DNA of 64,000 nt from Megascapheus bottae. Lineage: Eukaryota > Chordata > Mammalia > Rodentia > Geomyidae. A model generated the notes under the pieces. That model did no database searches and was not told the origin of the DNA. It saw only the letters and a program-made list of their open reading frames with translations. Where the stretch lies: NCBI GenBank assembly GCA_024803745.1, contig JANJXV010000004.1, forward strand, positions 44,831,858-44,895,857, written 5' to 3'. Every line of letters begins with the position of its first letter. Positions within the stretch are counted from its first letter, which is position 1. Positions 37,701-49,700 of this stretch are shown here, piece after piece. The translations under genes were made by a program, and so were the position numbers.

Positions 37701-40700
37701 CTCTGGGAAGGTGATATGACCATTCAAAAGATTCCATGAAGGAAGAAAGTGCCTGGCTTCACCAGACAGCAAAGAGTATGTGAGTAGTCTGTGGGATTTA
37801 ATATCTGGAATTCCTATGAATATGTTACAATTTAGCTTCTAGCAAGAATACCTAGAACACCTTCCTTCTACTACATAATGAGTGGCTTAGTCTCACATGC
37901 AAGGGTGAATCGTGATGAGACCTGGATAGTTGCCAGAAAGCACTAAAACATAAAAGAGTAGAGGAAAAAAAGCTTTCTTCTGACCTGACTGGTTGAAAGC
38001 TTGGAATACTGCCTTATATGTCTGAAGTGACAAAACAGAATGCTTTAGTCCTGTTTGCATTCTCCCCTCCATCAACTCTGTGTTTGCCAGTTAGTAGCAG
38101 GGCTGCTCCTTCTTTCTCTATACTGTTATAGAAGGTCTGGGTAGACAAAAGAAAAATTTAACAAAAGAACCAGCTATTCATTTTAGCACCTATAAGGAGA
38201 AGGGACTATAATTCTATAAAAGCTTTTTTACCCTTAAGACCCACCTCACCCAAGGGTGAGTTGGGCTTGAAAGTCTACAGCATCACCAGAAGATGGGGAC
38301 AGGGATGGAGTTGGAGAGCATCAGAGGCAGGAAGGGGAATAGCTTTTGCACTAAATCAAGCCAGCTAAGAAATCCAGATGGAGGTAAATGAAAAAAACAG
38401 GAATATTAAAGGTAAGTAAGGTTCCTTGGCTTATCAATATAGTTGCATCTTGTTAACTCAATTGTCTAAAAGACTAAATTTTCCAGAACACTATTTGCCA
38501 AGGAATTTGCCAATTAAAATTTTCACACTACTTCAAAATTAATTTTTGCAAAACTCTGTAGTATACATACATTGGAAGAACACTTTCATGAAAGTCACAA
38601 TTGTATTTTCACATGTTCAATACTGAAATGAGCTTTTAGACTCTTGAAAATTTTATCATTTAAACAATTTCACTCACCCATGTTACAAATGAAGTCTTTA
38701 TTCATCAAAGATAAACAAGTCTCCCACCCCAAGTGATTTTGTTGTGATCAAGCGTCAGGTATCTTAACACAGAGAAGTTTTTTCTTCTTCTGTTTTCTTC
38801 TTCTTCTTCTGTTTTCTTCCTCCTCCTCCTCCTCTTTTCCTCCTCCTCCTCCTCCTCTTTGTCATCGTCCTCGTCGTCCTTGTCCTCTCCTTCTTCTTCT
38901 TTTTTGCTAGTACTGAGGCTTCACAGTCTCACTGAGCTTGCTTGCTCACACTTGAGCCATATCTCAAGCTACTTTTCTGCTTCTGGAATCTCTTTGAATT
39001 TTTGTCCAGATTGCCTTGTTCTCAGTCTTCCATGTCTCATCCCAGCTTTTGGAGTAATAAGGATGATAGACCTGAGGCACTCAGCTTGGAAACTCTAAGC
39101 AACTAAATAACATTGTGCCAAGCACTGGTGGTTCATACCTGTAAATCACTACACGGGAGGCTGAGATCTGAGGATTGAGTGCAAAGCCAGACCAGGCATG
39201 AAAGCCTGTGAGATGTTTATCTCCAAAAAAACCACCAAAAAGCATAACATGGAACTGTGACTCATGTGGTCAAGTGCTAGCCTTAAATGAAAAAAGCCTA
39301 TGAACAGCACCCAGAGCCTGAGCACTAAACATTTAAACTCATTTGAGCATGATTGAATATTTGTTTCAGAGAAAGTGTTTAAGATGTATGAGCTATAAGG
39401 TACCTGTTTGCTCTAATCTGAAACAATTTACCTAGCTTTAAGCTTTATAAATAGTAGCATTACAGTAATTAGTTATTTTATTTTTTGTTCATGTAATAAT
39501 TTGAGGGTTGCCTGGTGGTAGAAGGGCCAAGTGTCCAAGGTTGACCTTGGGGTGTTGTTTATTTTCTGAGTCTCCTATCTTCATCTAGAAAAGAAGCAAT
39601 AATAATAATTTCATCCTGAGAGGAATGTCAGAAAGATTAAATACATTAAAACATTTAAGATACTGAAACATAGTCTAGTGTTCAGTAAATGTTGACTGTT
39701 AAAAGTTTTGCTGAGACTCAAAAGAATATGAGATTATGAGCATTTCATATTAGGAATGTCCAGTCAGTAAAGTCTGTGGTAAAATTCTGCATTTTTTTCC
39801 CAAGCTTTGAAATAAGGGGTATTTCTCTGTATTGCTATTATGGTACAACAACATTGATTAATAAACAGGATCTTTTTGCTATATGATAAAATTGGATCTT
39901 ATGTTTGTACATTTTTGCTTATGATCATTCCTAAATTTAATTCATGCTAAGAAGCTGTTTATAAATGCAATTCTTTAGAAAATAGTATTCTTTTTTAAAA
40001 TCACCATCTTTTAAAGTTTTTTTCAAATACATGGAAATTATCAAGCATGTATTAGAATCTGAACTCTCCAAAAATGGAAATAAGCATAGCAGTTACATTC
40101 ATAAATAAATATAAATTATGTAAATTAAGGAAGGAAAAGTGAACAACAAAATGGTGAGGCAAAGGACAAAGGGTGAACCAATGCAGCAGCTATATTCACA
40201 AAACAATATGTGGGAAATGAACTTTATAGCTTGGGGGAAGAGGGAAGGAAAGTGGTAGAAAAAATATACTCACCATATTATGTATATAACTAGCCCCTCT
40301 GTACATCGCCTTGACAATTAAATTAAAAATATATAGCATGTTTCATTGGGATTTTCTACCAATTATATAGTGAAATAAATTAGAAAGATGAATAAAATGT
40401 AATAGCTATAACCCAGTTTAGAATTAGACCAAAATAAAAGAAATCATTGAATATTATATCGGGTTTATTAGGAAGGCATAGAAAATATTACCTGTTATGG
40501 TTCAGTTTATTTATATGTGATATTTTTCCAAATGTAACTTATTTCATATATTGTTTTCTCTTTTTTCATGGTACTGGGGCTTGAACTTGATTGCAGTACA
40601 GCACATATGCTAAGCAAGCCCTCTTACACTAAGCTATATCCTCCTAGACCAATTTATACTATTTAATCACAAATAATTATAGTTTGATATTAATAATATG

Positions 40701-43700
40701 GTTAATCATTTTGACATATAATCTTTAGGTTCAGAATGGATGAAAGAGGACTATAGTTTGTTAGTATTTGAAAATTTTTGAATTGTTTGTTTTTTTTAAA
40801 GTTTAGTTTAAAAAAGTTTAGTTTTAAATTATTTTCTATTAATAGATCAATACAATATTCTAAATGTTTCCTTACTGTTAATTTTTCCTCTCCAATGCAG
40901 AAGTGTGTTATGAGAATTTACTGTTTAGTAATTAGGAAATGTTTTAACTTCATTTAACATCTGTATCAGATGTGACATGTGTAATTATTCTTGTTAGAAA
41001 AAAAAGTCTTTGTAACTTTCATGATTCTTCTGTATGGCGCATCTTTATTATACAGTATTTTAAGCAATTGATAAGCATTATTCAGTGGCATATGGTCTGA
41101 GTCTGACATGCTTTGAAAAGATTACAGAGTTCTGATAATGAGGACTCTGTGAAAATGGAAAAACCAGCACAACAGATATGTTTGAGAAAGTATGGGTTTT
41201 TAGCATCTTGAAACAATATATCACACTCAAAGGGACAGAACTGGGCTGCACAATCTGTTAGCTCATTCTTGTCCAATCTGGTCTCCTCCTTTCTTTTGGA
41301 GCCAGCATTGTCATCAACTCCCTGAATTATATTCTGACTGGAATGTATTTCAGACTCAGAGTAATGTATCTACTTAAATGGAATCCTATCTTTCTACAAA
41401 AGCTTTTTGAGTATAATAAATTTAAAATATAAAAAATTCTATTAAGTTAAAGTAAATGGCTCAACAGTTTACATATGTGTCTCCTCCCTTACTACCCTAA
41501 AAAAAAAAAAGAAAGAAAAACAAAACCACTACTTTGAAAAACATAGATCTGTTTTTGTTTTATGTAGGATACTGAATTTTTCTTTGTTGGACTATCAGGT
41601 GGTTAGAAATATTTCAAAGGCTACTTACTGTAAAAGCATGTATACATTGCAACAAATATTGTGAAACACAATGGAGTATGTAAAACTTGCTTTTATTTTG
41701 TTATCATGGTTATTCTTAATTCTATATCAATTCCTATTAACAAGAATTAACCATATCTGTTTCATGTACTAATAAGTAAACTTCTCTCTTATCCATCTAG
41801 AATAGTATCCTTGAAAAAATTGAGATGTTAATCCAAATATTTTTTATGAGTCTAAATTATTTTGTTGACTCAAGGTTGAGAAAGACTACTGTATAGTATT
41901 TTAAATCATTGGGGATTTTAATTTGAAATGTTCCAAATTGTATTAAGAATATAATATTGAATCTTTATAACTTTATAGAAATGATGATAATGTTTGTAAA
42001 ATCATAGCCTGATACATAATGAATGCTCCAGAAATGATATTTATTGTTATATTTAAAACATATATTACCTGAAAATTTCCTGAAATATCTTGCTTGTCTT
42101 GTGACGTTTTGATCAAGATGAAATTTGTATTTATTATAAAGAGAATGATAAATATATGTGACTTAACCCAAAAATTATATTTTTTAATTTATACAGGCTA
42201 TTTAGTACAATTTTATGCTTAATGATTCAACAGTAACTAAATTTTTCGCTTTTATGTTTGGATCACTCTGAATTCATCCATAGACACTATGTAGTAAATG
42301 AAGTTGTTGTTTTGTGACTGTCCTCATGAGAATTTTAAGTCTTTCTCAGTTTGGATAGGCAAATTATTCTTTTGAATGCACTGATTTATGGACAGGGTGC
42401 GGAGAGTAAGGAAGAGCTAGCATCCCAGATGTGAAAGGCAGAATGTTAGTGCCTCACCAGACTTACTGCCACAGGACTTTTTTCTTTTCCTCTGCTAAAT
42501 GGTACATTACTTTTTAGGTATGACTGACATTTGCCAAGGGTGCCATAAATTAACTGCTTTAATTTTATTTATTTTACTAATAAAGCTGGAAAAACACATG
42601 AAAATAATTGTTAGAGCAAGAACATCAATGTTTCTTTTTACCTGGCAGTGTAATTTGGAGCTATTTAATCAATGAACTATTGAACAAATGAAGTAAGGGT
42701 ATCTAACCTTGAGATTCTGATATGTTTATATTTGTGTACTTTTCTGAAAAAATAACTATGAACAGGTGTTAAGTGTCTATAAAACAAGTTTATACCTAAG
42801 GCTGACAGTATCCATGACTTCAGGACATTATGGATGATTAAGTGCTGTTAAATTACTGTTGTTGCTAATTTACAGATAAAGAAACTGAGGCTCAGATAGG
42901 TATATGACTTAATAAAGATGACTTAAGTTCAACAAGAAAATGTAAACTGGAACAATTCTTTCCTGGTAAAGTTATAGCTGATTATTTTTTCACTAAGATT
43001 GTACATATTTTGTAAATTTTTAGCACAGGTCAAAAAGGTAAAAGTCTATTTTCATAACGAGATGAACAGAGACACTGAAACAAAACATCATAGGCAGTAT
43101 TATACCTGTTTGTTGTTTTTATTCAATAAGATGATACTTTATTTACATATTTTTCTTTCATAAAAATAAAACAGGAAGCATGTAAACTAGCTCATTTAAA
43201 ATGTATATTCTCATAAATAAATATTCTTTTTATTTAACATAGCATTTTTAATCCCTGAAAAGGGGCGTTTATTTTTCTGCTCATGTGTCATAAAAAGCAA
43301 AGAAACACTGTCTTTTTGCATATAATCTCAATTTGAACATTTTAAAACTGATGTACATGTATCTTGTATTTGGATTTTTATTTGCAGATGGAGAACATCA
43401 TTGGAACCATAAGAGATTCCAACTTAAAACTGACACTTGCTTTTGGGATAGGAATGCACCACGCTGGACTACATGAAAGGGACCGAAAAACAGTTGAGGA
43501 ACTGTTTGTGAACTGTAAAGTTCAGGTATTGGTTTGGGGTCTTTTTGGTCTTTTTTACTCCTCCAAACATATTTAAAAGTAACTTAAAAATTATATATTT
43601 TACTTAAGTGAGTCATCTCTCTTTTTTTGGCAAGGTTCTGATTGCTACAAGCACGTTAGCCTGGGGTGTAAATTTTCCAGCTCATTTAGTAATTATAAAG

Positions 43701-46700
43701 GGAACTGAATATTATGATGGAAAAACAAGACGCTATGTGGATTTTCCCATTACAGGTAATTTTTTCTTAATTTGTGGAACTACAGTATGCTTGTAGATAG
43801 ATGTAACAATTTAAACTTAATTTTCAAAATTAAATTTCCATAATTGATTCCACTTAAACATGTGATGAGCAAATTGTAATTTTTGTTTCTAATGCAAATG
43901 TTTTAGAATATACTTAGCTGTTTTCCTAATAATAAAAAATATAACCATAGTTTTAAATTCACAAATAATTGAAAATACTTATTAGTAGCTATTGAGGGGT
44001 CAATAAAATTAGATTGCGAACTTAAATACTTAATTTTATACTCATTTTACTAAAGTGATGGTTTCGTGGGACTTCCAGAACCAAAGCACTTTGGTAGACT
44101 CCTAATGCATGAGCAATCTAATGAGGTATTTTCTGTTGGAATAAAACATTTTCATTTGGTTCCAAAGAGAACAATATACTCAATTTATATTACTCTAAAT
44201 ACATTGAAAAGCTAAATAACGTTTAAAGCAGTAATTACATTAGAGATGCCTGCAGTGAATGAAAACGAGTAATTTTGTCAAATGCCCTATTAACAGTTAA
44301 AAATATATTCAAATGACTTCACTGTGGATTTTTTCTTTATCACCTTTCTTGCTTAATTAAAATAGCAGTATCTCTTAAAGAGCATTTTCAGTCATTTAAT
44401 GGGAGAGGGCTTTCATCTTTTACAAATAACAAGATTTACTCTTTGGGCACTCTGTTTTTCACTGTGATGACTTGCTTACCAAATATAAATGTTTAGAATA
44501 AATTACATCAATTTACAGAACTTTATAGTATAGATAGCATATGGTCTCCTAAAACAAATCACTTTCCTGTTACTTCGATCTTATTAGAAGCATGCCATAT
44601 ATGGTTTTACCTTGTGCTGTGTGTGACATTGCAGAATGCTTGTTTTTTCTCTTTTATAGATGTACTGCAAATGATGGGGCGAGCTGGGAGGCCTCAGTTT
44701 GATGACCAAGGAAAAGCTGTAATTCTGGTTCATGATATAAAAAAAGACTTCTACAAAAAATTTCTCTATGAACCTTTCCCAGTAGAATCAAGGTAATTTT
44801 TATTTTACACTACTTTAAATGAATTAATACCATTAATACCATTGCAAGTTGGTGTTTTTCTCATTGTATTTGAGAAATCAGTAAAACAAAAAGTTGGTAG
44901 TGTAACAGATTTTGTTGATGTGAAACAATATAATTATCAGTGTGAGACAATATAAAATTGTAATGTTGATTTAAAACTTTACAAAAGAGGGCCGGGAGTT
45001 TGGCCTAGTGGTAGAGTGCTTGCCTAGCATGCACAAAGACCCAGGTTTGATTCCTCAGTAGAAAAAAGCCGAAAGTGGTGCTGAGACTCAAGTGGTAGAG
45101 CTCTACTGTCTAAGGACAGTGCTCAGAAAAAAAAAAAAAGCAACTATACAAAAGAGCATTTTAGTATACTACTGTATCTGCTATAGCATTTGGTCTGATA
45201 CTAGATGATCTAAATTGAAATTTGAGTTCTACTACTGTGTGCTTGATGTTGAGTGAGTTACCTAACTCCTCAGTGCCTTAGGAAACTGGAATTGAAATTA
45301 TAGCAATATCTGCTGTCCTACGGTGTGCTTGTTTTTGTATTTATTTAGTTATTGTTGCTTTTTCGGGTGGGGGGTGTTGGCTGGTTAGTTTGGGTTGACT
45401 TAATTTGTTTTATACTTTTGTTTTGTTTTTGTTTTTAGATAGGGTCTTGCCATCCTGGCCACTGGCCTCAAACAATCCTCCTTCCTCAGCTCCCTTAATG
45501 CTAGGATAACAAGTGAAAGCTATCATGACCAAATTATAGTATAGTATGGTCAGCTGAGAGTGCTGACAACAGTATCTGTCAATTAGTAAACATTCTGTAA
45601 AGTATTACCTTGATGAATATGTTGTAACCTAGTTAATAAATGTCCACAATAAGGTTGCATATAATTATAATTAGTAATTTAAATAGCCAGCTTATTTCAC
45701 AATTTTTCATACTTGCCTATAGATCTGGTAACTACCAATTCGGTCACAAAGTTGTCCCTTATTTTCCCAGTTGACGTGTTGTTGTCTAGTTAGGTTTTTT
45801 TCACTTATAACATTTAACACTTTCAACCGTTTACGACAGTTTTTCTGCAGCGTACCTGTATAGATTATAACTACATTTTGGGACAAATGTAGTTCGTTTA
45901 TAAATGTTCATTTATGCTACAAATTGCTATTGCACTTTTTATCCTAATACAAGTAGCATTGACTATTTTTTAATATTTTATTAACATTGATTTTTACAAC
46001 GTATTTCAGATGTCATGTTTAACAAACAAGTATTCAAGAAGGGAATCTATATACAATAACTGGCACATAGATTTTAGAACATAATTAAAATTAAGCTGAG
46101 GGTTTGTATGTCATAGATATATATTAATCTATGTAATAAAACATTATGTCTATTGAGTATATCTATAGCCCATCATAGATTTTTTTTATGTCTATGTAGT
46201 TATGTTTATATTTCTAAGACCATGTCTATATACTTGGGTACCCAAATATCAAGCCATCACTCTTATTCTGTTTGGATCTAATATCCACATATTAAGGATG
46301 CCATGTGCCTTTTGTTTTTTGGTCTTATCACACTCAACATGATTCACTCTAGTTTCATCCGCTTCCCAGCGAATGACATTATTTTATTTTGTCTGTTGGC
46401 TATGTAGAATTCCATTGTATATATATGCCACATTTTTGTATCCATTAACTATTTTTAAATTGGAAAAAATAAATGGTGTAGTGTACTAGCCTAATGGAAA
46501 AATTTATGCTCATAAAGAGGAAGAATGAAAAATAATATATCTCAAGAATTTAAAAAAATAATAACAAATTGAATTCAAAAGAGGAGATAACAAACAGGGC
46601 TAATAGCTCACACCTCTAGTTCCAGCCACTCGGGAGGCTGAGTTCTGAAGATCATAGTTCAAAGCCAGCCTGGGCAGAAGCATACTTGAAATTCTTGTCT

Positions 46701-49700
46701 TCAGTTAACCAACAAAAAGTCTGAAATGGTGCTATAGCTCCAGTGATACCATCCTTGAGCAATAACTGTACTGTACAGTGCCCAGGCTGTGAGTTTAATT
46801 CACAGGTCCAGCACAAAATAGGGGTAAAGGGACGAAGTAATTATAATAATTACACATTAGAAATAAGGCAATGTTTTCATTAAAAAGATTTTCCATTAAA
46901 AGGATTACATATGTAATCCTCGCTGTCCAGGATTCTGAGATCTTAAGATCATAGTCAGCCCAGGCAGGAAAATCCATGAAACTCTTAGCACTAATAAACT
47001 ACTAAAAAGCCAGGAGTAGAGTTGTGGCTCAAGTGGTAGAGTACTAGAACTAAAGAAGCTCAACGATGGCACCCAGCCCTGAATTTAAACCCCAGGACTG
47101 GCAACCCCCACCCCCCCAAAAAAGATTAATGAAATTTATGGATGTTTATATCTGAATATCGGTATTGAAAAGGTACCATAAATATTAAAAGCATAATGAG
47201 ACATTATGTTTTATATATTGCTCTAGTTTCAAACTATAAGCATAAGCTGAGGAAAATAAATACAAGCCAGAATATCACTTCAAGCAAAATAATGAGTAGT
47301 AATGCATTTCAGAGGCATTGGCAGTAATCCTGTATTAATTATACAATAATCACATTCTAAAAATTAATTTATTTGAAGATATATATAACTTATGTGATGA
47401 ATTCATCTTAAGGTGTATATTTTAAGTCGTATAATTTATGTTATTTTAGTAAAAAATTAGCTGTTTTTAATTTTAAAACTTAACATAACCTTTATTTTTT
47501 TTCTACTATGGACAGAGTACCCTGTACACTCATTCATTTCTCTGTTAATATACATCTAAAGTTTTCCTCATTTTAATGTTATAGTGAGCTATTTTGCTAC
47601 CCTAGTGTAACATGTAAATGTTGCTTTAGCAGACATAATGAAAAGTGAAATTGCTGGGTCATAATGGCTGTTCACAAGTACATATTGTTTATAGTCTGTA
47701 AATTAACTATCCATTTTTTTTCTCTACTACCAATGAATTGTGAGTAATATAGCTTTTATTTATTTTTTTTTGTCAGTTGTGGGACTAGAAGTCTGGGCTT
47801 GGGTGCTGTCCCTGAGCTCTCAGGCTACCACCCTACCCCTTGAGCCACAGTGCCACTTCCAAATGTAGCATTTTTTTTATTGCTGTGATAATGTATTAGA
47901 GGGGTTACAGTCACATTTGTCAGGTAGTAGGTGCGTTACTTCTCACACTTTCATTGATTCCCTTCTCATGGTTTTGTCCCCATTTCCCTCCCCCAACCCC
48001 CTCCTAATCATCTTATTTTCCCTCTTCCCTGTCCTATTTCAAATAAATAAACATACAATATACCAGTTTTTTCATATGTTTTCATTGTAATTATATTCAC
48101 CAGATAGAAGGTGCATTACTTCACATTGATACCCTTTCTCATGTCTTGGTCCCCATTTCCCTCACCCCCACCCCCACCCCTCATCTTGTTTTCCCCCCTT
48201 CTCTATCCAATTTCAAATAACCAAATACGCATATATCCAATATATCAGATAACAAAGTGAAATACTGTAACAATATGAGATAACCAAGGGACAGCAAAAG
48301 AGATGAGAGATAACATAGTACATTAAGGACAACAATCACTCATTCTATGGCTTTTGTTTATATCCTAGAGGTCTTTTCATTTAGTGTCATACTGTATGGC
48401 CTTATGTGTCTAGGATTTGCTCTACTGCAAATCTCTGCTATGAGAGCCCAAGGTTTCTACTGATGATGACAAATGAGGGAAACCATTGAGCCTATGTTCC
48501 TTTGAGTCTGGCTTACTTCACTTCGATTTTTTCTAGGTCTTTCCATTTCCTTACAAATGGGGCGAAGTCGTTCTTTGTGACACCAGAATAGAATTCCATT
48601 GTGAATATACCAGTTTTTTGCAGTAACTAATTTTATTCTTTTTTTGTATCACCTTTGCTCTTCCTTCTTTATCCTGACATCCTATTTTTGTAATCTTTTT
48701 TAATCTTCCTCAGTTCTCATTTCATATTTCAGTACTTTATAATTATCAGCTATTTCTCCCATGGCCTCCTTTTATTCCATGACTCGTGGTACTCATCTTC
48801 TGAAAATTACAAGCTCCATTCCTTTCAGTTTATGCTTTTTTTCTAAAATTCATTTCCCCCAGATGAATGATAGCAGTAAGTATAATTATTAGCAGTTAAT
48901 AGCTAATGAGGTGTCTCATGCCTGTAATCCTAGCTGCTCAGGAGGCTGAAATATGAGGATCACAGTTCAAAGCACCACAAAGCCTAAGATACTCTTATCT
49001 CCAGTTAATCACCAGAAAGCTAGGAGTGGCGCTATGGCTCAAGGAGTAGGATAGTAGCCTTCAGCTGACGAACTTAGGGACACCGCCGAAGCCCAGAACT
49101 CAACCCTTATGACCGAAACAAAAAAAAAGGAAAAAAAAATAGCAGTAAGAGGCATCCTATTAAATACTTATCAAATGATACATACTGGCATTGCCTCTCA
49201 ACAATTGATTAGCTAAATTATATTATTATATTGTGATATTATATCTCAGATTGTTCTACTTTTATTCATATTTAAGTGAAAGAAACATTTATTTTTTCCA
49301 TATATTTTTATTGTAATTAATAGAAGGGTTACATTATATTCACCAGATAGAAGGTGCATTACGTCACATACATTGATACCCTTTCTCAGAAACATTTATT
49401 TTTTTTAAAAAAAAGCAGGTACATAAAGATATATGTTATGAACATAGGGTAAAATTGTGATACTGATTCATTTTTAGATTCATGAAGAGTGGACATTGAA
49501 ACAACATTCTCAATAAAATGTTTTTAAAAATTATTTGCAAATTATTTATATGAAATGTGCTTGTTTTGTATGTTAAAACATAGAATAATTCTTGCCTACA
49601 TAAGACAGGTTTGTTTTGTTTAATGTTTCCTTTTCATGTCTTACTTATATGTAGCTTGCTAGGAGTGCTCTCTGACCACTTAAATGCAGAGATTGCTGGT

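Larger units (their letters stand above)
28370..43387 (+). other. ASCC3 intron M-N (15 kb)
   Basis: The longest intron. 28518-29700: SINEs. 29945-35805: a broken sense L1 ORF2 with nested insertions and a 1.86 kb foreign segment. 35850-36990: SINEs. 37000-38780: nothing recognised. 38781-38905: pyrimidine tract. 38906-39330: SINEs. 40090-40331: a retroposon-like 3' end I cannot name. 40568-40650: ID piece. About 41000-43387: no recent repeats; candidate conserved island around 42340-42760. Confidence 0.8.
44793..49654 (+). other. ASCC3 intron P-Q
   Basis: 4.9 kb, repeat-rich: short IDL-Geo, antisense B1, a perfect hairpin (45869-45894), antisense L1 3' end (45967-46460), two sense B1-Geo, antisense Geo arm, nested antisense L1 3' ends (47869-48640), B1-Geo, and a 90 bp L1 tail (49298-49387) close to exon Q. 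Confidence 0.82.
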
